Positions 17,292-26,019 of a DNA stretch of 64,000 nt are shown here, in pieces. The position numbers were made by a program, and so were the translations under genes. Within the stretch, counting starts at the first letter, position 1, and the number at the start of each line of letters is the position of its first letter. The notes under the pieces were generated by a model, which was given only the letters and a program-made list of their open reading frames with translations, was not told where the DNA came from and made no database searches. This stretch comes from Nostoc foliaceum FACHB-393 (lineage in GTDB: Bacteria > Cyanobacteriota > Cyanobacteriia > Cyanobacteriales > Nostocaceae), in NCBI RefSeq assembly GCF_014698505.1, contig NZ_JACJTD010000019.1:80119-144118 (forward strand), read 5' to 3'.

Positions 17292-17341
17292 GCGATCGCT
17301 GTCTGAAAAAGAGATTAAGATTGTCTACAGACAGCGATCGC
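17292..17341. repeat. HIP1-containing inverted repeat between purQ and the HlyD gene
   Basis: GCGATCGCTGTCTG (17292-17305) and CAGACAGCGATCGC (17328-17341) are perfect 14-base arms around a 22-base loop. It lies between convergent genes and may act as a bidirectional terminator, but no strong T tract follows. Confidence 0.7.
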
Positions 17342-17421
17342 TCCATCACATAAAGTTTTAGTTGCAAGCAGCGATGAATTTGCTTCACCAAACAGCCCAC
17401 CATAGATATCACTTTTATAAA

Positions 17422-19005
17422 TTAACGTACCTCTTTAAGAGTATCAACTTGCTTGGTAAACAACTCAGTAAATAAACTAAGCACAGTCCGTTCTTCGCGT
17501 ACTTTTATATTGGCACTGATAGACATACCTGATTGCAAGGAGACATTTTTACCCTTAATCACTAAGGATTGTTTATCCAATGAAACTTTTGCCGGAAATC
17601 TATAAAACTGATGTGTTTGATCTGGCGGTAATGCGTCTGATCCTATCCCAAGCACTACCCCTTTGATATCGCCGAACTCGCTGTAAGGAAAGGAGTCAAT
17701 CCTAACATCTACCTTCATGCCTTTTCGCACAAAACCGATATCTTTGTTAGTGATGAAAACTTCAGCTATATAGTTTTCATTTGGGACAATTTGCAGCAGT
17801 TTTGTAGTCGGATTCGCTACAAATCCAGGGTTTTTCGCTTGCAAATCGAAAACTGTTCCAGCCACAGGCGCACGGAGTTCTTGATATTTAACATTTAACT
17901 GGGTTTGAGAGATTTTACTATTAACATCTGCCAAACGCTGTTCATTATCGAGGATAACTTTCATGAACTGACTATCAATTGTAGCAATGCGCTGTTTGTT
18001 ATCAGCTATCTTATCCACAATGTTTTTATCAGAAACAGCTACCGTATTACTTAGCTCTTGCCGTCCTTTTTGAATATCAAACTGGAGGCGTTTCTGTTCT
18101 TCACCTAGTTGTGCTACTTCCGCAGCGAGGGTTTGTACTTGTTGTTGCTGATTTAGATATTGAAGCTGAGAAATTCCGCCTTCTTCCGCTAATATTTTCA
18201 GTTTATCTAAAATCTGCTGTTGGATTGCTAAACCTGCTTTAGTATCTTCTAGCTTGACTTGGTTTTGAGAAAGTTGTTTTTTGGTTTTTTCTATTTCTAA
18301 TTCCGCCGCCGCAGAACGAGAATCTAATTCTCTTTTGGCAATTTGTAGACGTTGCTGTTCATCAATTCCCAGCCGATAATCCTGACCAGAATTTTTTAAT
18401 TGAGTCCGCAATAAGTCATTTTCTGCTACTAACGCTGCCCGGCTTTTCAGCAGAAAAGTAGTTTCTTGGGGCAAATTACCGCGCAAATATAACAATTCAG
18501 ATCCCGTGCCAGTACTTGCACCCATCAATCGGCGATAAATCTGGTTTTCTTTAATTAATGCAAGGCGAATTTTATTCAAAGAATTTAATTCAGCAACAGA
18601 AGCGATGGAATCAAAAGTCAGCAGTAAATCTCCTGGCTTGACTTCTTGTCCATCTTTAACATTAACCGTTTTTACCACTCCACTAACAGGAGCCTGAACT
18701 TCTTTGATTGTTCCTTCTGGCTTTAATTGCCCTGTGGCTGGAACTACTTGCTCAATTTTTGCAAAATAAGCCCAAGTAATCCCAAAACAGGCTAGCCCCA
18801 TTAGGGTCACCATGATTGTACGCGACCAAATTGGAGATTGGCGCAAGACAACAGATTGCTCAAATTCTTGAGTACTTGATTTAATTAAAGCCTCTTGGGC
18901 AGCTTTCTGTTGTTTTGTCAGTATCGGTGAATCTTGGTTGATTCCATTTTTTTGATTACCGTTTTTCTGATTGCCGTTGAGGTGATTACCATTAAGTTGA
19001 GTCAT
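17422..19005 (-). CDS. HlyD-family type I secretion membrane fusion protein
   Basis: The 527-residue periplasmic adaptor joins the ABC exporter to an outer-membrane channel. An Asn/Gly-rich N terminus (NGNHLNGNQKNGNQKNG) and cytoplasmic part are followed by one transmembrane helix (TIMVTLMGLACFGITWAYF, about 64-82), a lipoyl-like half (ATGQLKPEGTIKEVQAPVSGVVKTVNVKDGQEVKPGDLLLTF), a long coiled coil (about 150-365), the second lipoyl half (YQELRAPVAGTVFDLQAKNPGFV) and a beta-barrel region (IAEVFITNKDIGFVRKGMKVDVRIDSFPY). It starts 73 bases after the exporter gene and is the second gene of that unit. The outer-membrane TolC partner is not in the window. Confidence 0.9.
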   Translation of the reverse strand: MTQLNGNHLNGNQKNGNQKNGINQDSPILTKQQKAAQEALIKSSTQEFEQSVVLRQSPIWSRTIMVTLMGLACFGITWAYFAKIEQVVPATGQLKPEGTIKEVQAPVSGVVKTVNVKDGQEVKPGDLLLTFDSIASVAELNSLNKIRLALIKENQIYRRLMGASTGTGSELLYLRGNLPQETTFLLKSRAALVAENDLLRTQLKNSGQDYRLGIDEQQRLQIAKRELDSRSAAAELEIEKTKKQLSQNQVKLEDTKAGLAIQQQILDKLKILAEEGGISQLQYLNQQQQVQTLAAEVAQLGEEQKRLQFDIQKGRQELSNTVAVSDKNIVDKIADNKQRIATIDSQFMKVILDNEQRLADVNSKISQTQLNVKYQELRAPVAGTVFDLQAKNPGFVANPTTKLLQIVPNENYIAEVFITNKDIGFVRKGMKVDVRIDSFPYSEFGDIKGVVLGIGSDALPPDQTHQFYRFPAKVSLDKQSLVIKGKNVSLQSGMSISANIKVREERTVLSLFTELFTKQVDTLKEVR

Positions 19006-19078
19006 AACGATTTTGGATTTTTTCTAGGGTGGGCAATGTTTACCAATGCTAAAAACTTTTGCTCCCAGCAATGACTAA

Positions 19079-22000
19079 TTACAAGTTCACATCTTGTTGC
19101 TGATACAGGTAATAATAATGACCTTTAGTAGACATTAATTCTTGATGGCTACCTTGTTCTATAACCCTGCTATTATCCATGACAACGATCATATCTGCAT
19201 TACTTACGGTGTTCAGCCGATGGGTAATAAAAAATACTGTATCACCCTTGAATGCTTTGGCTAAATTGAGACATATTTGCCGCTCTGTGGGATAGTCTAA
19301 TGCGCTGGTTGCTTCATCTAAAACTAATAATTTTGGTCGTTGTAAAACAGAGCGAGCGATCGCAATTCTTTGCCGTTGTCCACCTGAAAGTGCAGAACCC
19401 CGTTCTCCCACACGCGTGTTGTAACCGTTGGGCAAATTCATAATAAATTCGTGGGCGCACGCAACTTGAGCCGCTTCGATAATTTCTTCGGTTGTCGCAT
19501 CGGGATTCGTTAGGGCAATATTTTCCTGAACGCTGCCGTCAAACAACAGCGTTTCTTGGGGAACTACGCCAATTTGTCGTCGTAGAGAATAAAGTTCTAC
19601 TTTGGCAATATCATAACCATCAATCAAAATTCTGCCGGACTCAGTTTCGTAAAGCCTGAGCAGTAACTTCATCATCGTACTTTTACCAGACCCGCTTTGT
19701 CCGACAATACCGATAAATTTCCCTGGTGCAAATTCGAGGTTGACATTAGAAAGTTGTAAAGGGCCACTTGTACCAAAGCGGAAGGAAACATTTTCATATT
19801 TCACTGCTCCCTTAATCGCAGGTAAGGGTATGTTGTAGCGGTCTGTTTCTCCTTCTTGTGGGGTATCGACAATATCGCTTAAACGCTCCAGAGACAAGGC
19901 TGTTTCTTGGAAGCTTTGCCAAAGTTGAGCTAAACGCAATATTGGGCTGGTGACATAACCCGATATAATTCTAAAGGCAATTAATTCGCCTAAAGTTAAT
20001 TCTCCTTGGAGTACTAGATAAGCTCCTACCCACAAAACTAATAAGCTGCTGAGTTTGTTGAGAAAGCTGCTGGTAGAATTGGCGAGGGTGGAAGTCACAA
20101 CTGTTTTAAAACCAGCAGCGACAAACCGAGCATAACGCTCTTGCCAGGAAAAGCGCGATCGCAATTCGATATTTTGCGCTTTTACTGTTTGAATTCCTGA
20201 CATCACCTCCACTAAATAAGATTGAGTTTCGGCGTTGCGTTCGGCTTTGGCACGTAACTGTCTGCTAATGGTGGGAGAAGCAATTAAGGTGATCACGATA
20301 AACACTGGAATTGTGCTTAAGCCTACTAAGGTGAGTTGCCAACTGTAAATCAGCATCACACCGATATACACCACCGAGAATAGAGCATCCAACCCCACTG
20401 TTAAAGCAGTACCTGTGAGGAATTGACGGATATTTTCTAGTTCGTTGATGCGAGTGGAAAGTTCACCCACCGGTCGGCGTTCAAAGTAACGCAGTGGTAA
20501 ACGTAGTAAATGGTCAATAATTTGCGACCCTAAACCCATATCGATCCGGTTGGTGGTATCGACAAATAAGTAGGTTCTTAAGGTAGTTAGTACTGCTTCA
20601 AATAGCCCAACGACTAATAGCAGAATCCCTAAAATATGTAGTGTGCCAATACTATTTTGAGTGATAACTTTATCAATAATTAACTGAACTACCAGAGGAT
20701 TTGCCAACGCTGCCAGCTGCACGAAAAAGGAAGCGATAAAGACTTCTATCAGAACTCGACGGTGGCGTGACAAATAGGGTATAAACCACCGTAAACTAAA
20801 GCGTTCTTGGGGTGTTTCTTTGGTAGCAGTTAGCAGTAATACCCTAACTTTGGGCGGAAAGTCGGTTGGATCAACATCTAATTGTTCAACTAATTGAGCG
20901 GGTTTGCAGCGCACAATTCCTTGGGATGGCACACCTACAATCACGGTATTTGCATCCGCTTCATATAAAACGGCAAAATTATCACCATAGCGAATCAATG
21001 CCGGTGTAGGAATGCGCGCCACTGAGGCGATTGGTAGTTCTATCAACTGTGCTTTAAGTCCGATTAACTCTGCCAGGTAAGCAGTAACTTGAAACGATAT
21101 AACCCCCTGACGTTTGACTTGCTCAGTTAAGATACGGCGAACTACTTCTCGACGGAACGGCATTTCTAGGTGCTTCGCAACCATTTGGAAGCAGGCGAAG
21201 GCTGTATTTAATTCTCCCTTACCACTAAAAAATGGGTATTTGTGTTTTGACGAACTCTTTGAGGTCTGGGGGGCTATCTGTGGAACTATTTCGTCTGATG
21301 CGTAGGGAATATCTAATTCCTCTGCGCTATCTGATTTGGTGTCACTTACTGCAAGTTCTATCTGATGACTATCTTCCAATATCAAATCTGACGGATGTAT
21401 ACCAAGCAACCGTGCGGGGTTTTGACCTATAACCTGGATTTTGTCTCTATCGTCGTCTGATTCTAAGCGATCGCCAGGTGATAAATTCGTGACTGTACCA
21501 CCGCCACTCACAAACCAGACGCTTTTGTTATCGAGTTGGTTGAATGGAGTTTTTCCTGGAGGTAAGTATTGTACTTTTGCCTGTGGTAAGGCTTTTTCTG
21601 TCAGTTCTCTGAGATTTAAAGTAGCGATCGCTTGCTTTTGCCAATAGGAGCCGAGAATATCGAAAACTTCCACCAAATAACTGCGGTTCTTGCGAGCATC
21701 GGCAAAAGCTGGGTATGAAGCCAGAAAGCTAAAATATGCGGTTGCACTCAAGGTTAAACATACTACTTCGGTGGAGGCGATCGCTGTCTCACAGGCGACT
21801 TCACGCAACAAACCAATTTCGCCGATAATTTCCCCAGGTTGCAGTAATTTTAGGGTAATTGGCATTTGCGTCTGGGGGTCATATCCCAACAGGCGCACTT
21901 GTCCCTCATAAATGATCGTGATGCGTTCCGGGAGACTTTCTTTACCGATGATTTTCTGACCTATGCGATAGCGCCAGGCTTGCAGCTGTTCTGATAGATT

Positions 22001-22090
22001 AGCGATCGCTCCATCTGGTAAGTGATCAAACCCTTCTAGGGTAGTGAGAAATTCGAGAAAAGTGTTCTTAATATAAGTCATATAAAACAA
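19079..22090 (-). CDS. Type I secretion ABC exporter with cNMP-binding and C39-like domains
   Basis: The 1003-residue inner-membrane exporter contains a cyclic-nucleotide-binding/Crp-like domain (about 15-135), a second divergent sensor-like part, a C39 peptidase-like domain (about 280-415), an ABC transmembrane domain (about 440-720) and a nucleotide-binding domain (about 760-1000) with Walker A GIVGQSGSGKST, signature LSGGQRQRIAIARS and Walker B LLVLDEATSALD. In the C39 domain the normal DCG-A-AC motif reads NTAFAC, replacing the catalytic Cys by Thr; the domain therefore looks like the inactive docking domain of HlyB-type exporters, which carry uncleaved RTX substrates. HetC has similar overall architecture, but the adjoining HlyD adaptor and RTX genes point to protein secretion here. 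Confidence 0.9.
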   Translation of the reverse strand: MFYMTYIKNTFLEFLTTLEGFDHLPDGAIANLSEQLQAWRYRIGQKIIGKESLPERITIIYEGQVRLLGYDPQTQMPITLKLLQPGEIIGEIGLLREVACETAIASTEVVCLTLSATAYFSFLASYPAFADARKNRSYLVEVFDILGSYWQKQAIATLNLRELTEKALPQAKVQYLPPGKTPFNQLDNKSVWFVSGGGTVTNLSPGDRLESDDDRDKIQVIGQNPARLLGIHPSDLILEDSHQIELAVSDTKSDSAEELDIPYASDEIVPQIAPQTSKSSSKHKYPFFSGKGELNTAFACFQMVAKHLEMPFRREVVRRILTEQVKRQGVISFQVTAYLAELIGLKAQLIELPIASVARIPTPALIRYGDNFAVLYEADANTVIVGVPSQGIVRCKPAQLVEQLDVDPTDFPPKVRVLLLTATKETPQERFSLRWFIPYLSRHRRVLIEVFIASFFVQLAALANPLVVQLIIDKVITQNSIGTLHILGILLLVVGLFEAVLTTLRTYLFVDTTNRIDMGLGSQIIDHLLRLPLRYFERRPVGELSTRINELENIRQFLTGTALTVGLDALFSVVYIGVMLIYSWQLTLVGLSTIPVFIVITLIASPTISRQLRAKAERNAETQSYLVEVMSGIQTVKAQNIELRSRFSWQERYARFVAAGFKTVVTSTLANSTSSFLNKLSSLLVLWVGAYLVLQGELTLGELIAFRIISGYVTSPILRLAQLWQSFQETALSLERLSDIVDTPQEGETDRYNIPLPAIKGAVKYENVSFRFGTSGPLQLSNVNLEFAPGKFIGIVGQSGSGKSTMMKLLLRLYETESGRILIDGYDIAKVELYSLRRQIGVVPQETLLFDGSVQENIALTNPDATTEEIIEAAQVACAHEFIMNLPNGYNTRVGERGSALSGGQRQRIAIARSVLQRPKLLVLDEATSALDYPTERQICLNLAKAFKGDTVFFITHRLNTVSNADMIVVMDNSRVIEQGSHQELMSTKGHYYYLYQQQDVNL

Positions 22091-22905
22091 GTCGTAGGTA
22101 AAAGTCAGGAATAAAGTCGAAAATATTAGGGAATAACTCTTTTATTAACAGTGGTAGTGTTTGGTTTTATGCCAGTAGTGCCAAGACTTCTATGGCATTT
22201 AGTGTAGCTAAATATGTAAAAACACAGAGTGGAAGTTCGTCTAAATTGCAGACCTGCATTCAGATCACAGGGTTGCAAATGTTATACGTTGTTCAAAACA
22301 AAGATAATGTAAATAGATCGAGGATAAGTTATCACTTAGTTAACGTTACATAATTTATACAAATTTAAAAGTAATATTTAGTATTGCAAGTATGTAAGAT
22401 TGATACTCATCATCAAACCAAGACACAGAAACGCGGTTGTTAAATTTAGCGTTGCATATTTTAATTTGTGATAATCAACATGAAAATATCACAGATGCTT
22501 TCCTAAGTAAATACCCTAATGAAGAATTATGTAATAAAAAAAACTTTAAATTTCTGAATTATTTTTTACAAATTCTTGAATATAGGGATTGACAGTATCA
22601 CTGATGGCGAAAGACAGTGAGCTTTCCTCGCTAAACAGCGCTATGCTCGATTTATGAAAGAATTCTCCATCAATTTTTTGCTAGCTTAATTTAAGAAAAA
22701 TTAACTGGAAAAGTGAAGGTGAAGATTTTTTGTCACCTTACAAGAATCAACTATTAAATTTATGAAGGAAAGATAATAACTGCCTTCAGTAAATTTACTA
22801 GTTTAATTAATATCGAGTCTATTTAATTGCTCCGCATAAAATAGCCTCATCCCGGTTGCGGGATGAGGCTATTATGTTTTACTAAGTAATTACTCGTATT
22901 GGATA
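22091..22905. other. Intergenic region between exporter and FG-GAP protein genes
   Basis: No gene is seen in 815 AT-rich bases. The minus-strand promoter of the secretion pair must be here, after the terminator at 22841-22872. This separates transcription of the secretion genes from the FG-GAP protein gene. Confidence 0.55.
22841..22872 (-). terminator. Intrinsic terminator of the FG-GAP protein gene
   Basis: ATAGCCTCATCCCG and CGGGATGAGGCTAT form a perfect 14-bp stem with a 4-base loop, followed on the minus strand by TTTATG. Confidence 0.8.
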
Positions 22906-25638
22906 TTATGCAAGATTGACACTTAAATTTACCTGCACAATCACATCGTTGTAATCTTTATCACCACCATTTGCTAAATCTTCAAAACCAAAGGTGTTAT
23001 TTCCCAACAGTCGAATGTGATCTACCTTATCTGAGTTAGCGCCCAAGAATGAGAAGTAAACATTCTTACTGGTATTCCCATTAAGAATTGCATCGGGTTT
23101 ACCATCCACAATAATAAATGGTGCAAACAGAGAATTCGGCCCAAAAGTGCCAGTGTAATTTGCCGTACCTTGGTTGTCCACCGCCAAGTCAACACCTCCA
23201 ACACGCCCACGCATAGCAGCTTGAGCGTAACCAGCCTGCCCAACGAGAATATCTGCTTTGCCATCACCGTTGGTGTCAATACCACCATTCTCATCAGCCA
23301 CCTGATAGAAGCCGACAAAGTTGTTGTAAGATGCTTCTCTGTTGACTGTAAACTCAGCTGTTACTAACTGTGTCACACTCCGTAAATCAATCAGTTCGCC
23401 TTGATATTTGCCTTGCAGACCAGTACCTAAAGATACCTCTTGCTCTGTTGCCTGAATATCCACAACCAAATTCTGGAAGTTGAGAGAAAACCCTTCACCC
23501 TCTATGTTGCTATTTGTAGCTGAGGAAAAAACGACACTTGAGAAAGAAGTTTTTCCAGACAGTACAGCCTGAGTAGTACTGTTAGATATCATATAGAATC
23601 TGAGCTTCGTACCAGACTCGAATTCTAAGATATTTTTCAAGTCATCGTTCTTAAAACCCTTAGGCAGTTTAGCAATAGAGGATAAAATCACCTTGGAACG
23701 CTCCAGAGCCACTCGCGTATAACCCTCTGCACCAGGCGCTATGCCGTTAATTCTACCTTCATCATCGTCAACAGCAAATACACACAGTTCATTCACCTCT
23801 TTAGCGCTGTTGTTTTTTATCTTAATTGAGAGCTTTCCTTTACGACCCTTAACTTTACTGTTGACGATAAAGATATTCTGAGTAATATTGACTAGCTGGA
23901 AAATCGTTGTTATCTGGGTATTTGTATTAGACCCAAAGCCATCAATATTAACATCCAATTCCTTGTCCAAATAAAGCCCACCAAGGTCAGTAGTGCGAAC
24001 GCGAATTTTATAACTAGATTTAGTCGCGTCAGATTTAATTTTTAAGCTATCTCCCTCGATAATGAATGCACCATTATCAGTATCGCCAGTACCCGCTACC
24101 AAACTATAAGTGTGTTCATCGTCTTGGTCTGGATCAATGGTGTTGAAGTTACCGATGATTTTTTTATCATCATCGTCATTATCATCTCCATCACCACTAC
24201 CATTATCGTCATCATCATCATCATCGTCGTCATCTCCATCACCACTACCATTATCGTCATCATCATCGTCGTCATCGTCATCGTCATCGCTGATAGCGGT
24301 AAATATTAAGTTCGTGGGAATTTCGTTAACGTTGTTGACATTGATAACTAACTCTTTCTCAAAGATGAATCCAGCAATGTCAGTGCTAGATACTCGAATG
24401 TTGTAAGTTGATTTGCTTTCAAAATCAGGGGAATTAATTATTTGTAGGCTATCATCAACAATGGTGAAGAAAGTATTATCAGTATCGCCAGTACCCGCTA
24501 TTAAACTATAGGTGTACACCTCGTTGGTGTCTAAGCTAGTAGTGAGAGTGGCAACAGAAGTTGCCGCAGCCACATTCTCATTTACACTGGTAACATTCAA
24601 CATCAAGTCTCTATTTAGAAGCACAGAGACATTGTTAGAGCTGGAGTTAGCTACCACCAAATCGAGTTTGCTGTCACCGTTAATGTCTGCCACAGCAACG
24701 GACTCAGGATTTGAACCGACTGTGAAGTTGGTGGCAGTGCCAAAGCTGCCATTGCCATTGTTCAGCAGCACAGAGACATTGTTAGAACCAGAATTAGCTA
24801 CCACCAAGTCCAGTTTGCTGTCACCGTTAATATCTGCCACCGCAACAGAACGAGGACTTGTCCCGATTGCGAAGGTGGTGGCAGCGTTAAAGCCGCCACT
24901 GCCATTGTTCAGTAGCACAGAGACATTGTTGGAACTATAATTCGCTACTACTAAGTCTAGGTTGCCGTCACCGTCAAAGTCTTCCACAGCAAGGGAACGG
25001 GGACTTGTCCCAACTGTGAAATTGGTGGGAGCATTAAAGCCACCACTGCCATCGTTCAGCAACACCGAGACATTGTTGTCATCAGAGTTCGTTACCACCA
25101 AGTCTAGCTTGCCGTCACCGTCAAGGTCTCCCACAGCAACGGAACGGGGACTTGTCCCAACTGTGAAATTGGTGGCAGCGTTAAAGCTGCCACTGCCATT
25201 GTTCAGCAGCACAGAGACATTGTTGTCCGCAAAGTTCGTTACTACCAAGTCTAGGTTGTCGTCACCGTCAAAGTCTCCCACAGCAACGAAACTAGGACTT
25301 GTCCCGACCGTGAAGTTGGTGGGAGCGCCAAAGCCGCCACTGCCATTGTTCAGCAGCACCGAGATATTGTTGTCAGCAAAGTTCGTTACTACAAAGTCTA
25401 GTTTGGTGTCACCGTCAAAGTCGGCTACAGCAACCAAGCTAGGACTTCCACCAGTTGTGTAGTCAGTGGCAGTGCCAAAGCTGCCATTACCATCGTTCAG
25501 TAGCACCGAGACATTATTGTCATCGGAGTTAGCTACCACCAAGTCCTTTTTACTGTCACCATCAATATCTGCCACCGTAACGGAAGTGGGATTTGTTCCA
25601 GCTAGGAAGTTAATGGCATTTGTAAATGATGCGGTCAT
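22906..25638 (-). CDS. Secreted FG-GAP propeller protein with poly-Asp linker and DUF4114 domain
   Basis: The 910-residue protein begins with seven FG-GAP/VCBS repeats of about 49 residues (to about residue 345), each with a calcium-loop such as DFDGDGNLDLVVAN; seven blades predict a complete beta-propeller. Two cadherin-like segments follow (YTYSLIAGTGDTDNTFF and YSLVAGTGDTDNGAF), with a low-complexity Asp/Gly/Ser block (about 448-491) between them. The C-terminal part (about 770-905) is a DUF4114 domain with DTNGDGKADILVGQAGY and GFEDLANGGDKDYNDVIV. No signal peptide is seen, as expected for type I secretion, although it lacks an RTX tail. Its ligand is unknown; adhesion or a calcium-dependent surface role is inferred from neighbours. 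Confidence 0.8.
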   Translation of the reverse strand: MTASFTNAINFLAGTNPTSVTVADIDGDSKKDLVVANSDDNNVSVLLNDGNGSFGTATDYTTGGSPSLVAVADFDGDTKLDFVVTNFADNNISVLLNNGSGGFGAPTNFTVGTSPSFVAVGDFDGDDNLDLVVTNFADNNVSVLLNNGSGSFNAATNFTVGTSPRSVAVGDLDGDGKLDLVVTNSDDNNVSVLLNDGSGGFNAPTNFTVGTSPRSLAVEDFDGDGNLDLVVANYSSNNVSVLLNNGSGGFNAATTFAIGTSPRSVAVADINGDSKLDLVVANSGSNNVSVLLNNGNGSFGTATNFTVGSNPESVAVADINGDSKLDLVVANSSSNNVSVLLNRDLMLNVTSVNENVAAATSVATLTTSLDTNEVYTYSLIAGTGDTDNTFFTIVDDSLQIINSPDFESKSTYNIRVSSTDIAGFIFEKELVINVNNVNEIPTNLIFTAISDDDDDDDDDDDDNGSGDGDDDDDDDDDDNGSGDGDDNDDDDKKIIGNFNTIDPDQDDEHTYSLVAGTGDTDNGAFIIEGDSLKIKSDATKSSYKIRVRTTDLGGLYLDKELDVNIDGFGSNTNTQITTIFQLVNITQNIFIVNSKVKGRKGKLSIKIKNNSAKEVNELCVFAVDDDEGRINGIAPGAEGYTRVALERSKVILSSIAKLPKGFKNDDLKNILEFESGTKLRFYMISNSTTQAVLSGKTSFSSVVFSSATNSNIEGEGFSLNFQNLVVDIQATEQEVSLGTGLQGKYQGELIDLRSVTQLVTAEFTVNREASYNNFVGFYQVADENGGIDTNGDGKADILVGQAGYAQAAMRGRVGGVDLAVDNQGTANYTGTFGPNSLFAPFIIVDGKPDAILNGNTSKNVYFSFLGANSDKVDHIRLLGNNTFGFEDLANGGDKDYNDVIVQVNLSVNLA
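24166..24297 (-). repeat. Poly-Asp-coding trinucleotide microsatellite
   Basis: A run of GAT/GAC codons encodes an Asp block interrupted by the duplicated motif NGSGDGDD. The segment is repeated in tandem with small differences and is likely length-variable by slippage in multiples of three. Confidence 0.9.
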
Positions 25639-26019
25639 AATTGTTTTGAAGTATGATATTTGGTTGCCTCACACCTGTTTGTATTGAAATAGCAAGATAG
25701 TTAATAAAGGTAATATTCTTTGCTACCAAGGTGAGGAATGTACTATACAGCTTATTGTCTAATTTTTAGGAAAACCTCAGCGAATACACGTACAAAATTC
25801 CAATTTAGTGCTTATGCAAAGGCTTTATTAGCGATCGCATTTACATATACATGGCTTACGTCAGTGTCACAAAAAAGATGTAAATTTAAGTTTGTAGTAG
25901 GTACTAAAGTGGCTGAACCGTATTGTATTCTTTCCGCAAATTAAAAAACCCCATCCTGTAAGCAAGATGAGGTTGCAAAACTTTACTAAATTAGCTGTAT
26001 GAAATTGAAAAATTAAAAC
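25639..26019. other. Intergenic region with terminator (25943-25974)
   Basis: No gene is supported. At 25943-25974 the minus strand reads AACCTCATC, a 10-base loop, GATGGGGTT (one G-T wobble) and TTTTTT, an intrinsic terminator for the phytase/GDPD gene upstream. A short plus-strand frame at 25738-25944 lacks coding character. Confidence 0.6.

Noticed and set aside
19079..22090. Assignment of the exporter as HetC
   Set aside because: Architecture is similar, but the neighbouring HlyD and RTX genes indicate protein secretion; hetP is absent and the peptidase site is degenerate.
24096..24406. Overlapping frames of Ser-, Met- or Ile-rich sequence
   Set aside because: They are shadows of the poly-Asp coding repeat in other frames.
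24512..25687. Long plus-strand frames opposite the FG-GAP gene
   Set aside because: The internal 49-codon repeats keep antisense frames open; repeated TETLLE and TTKSSL patterns mirror the FG-GAP blades.
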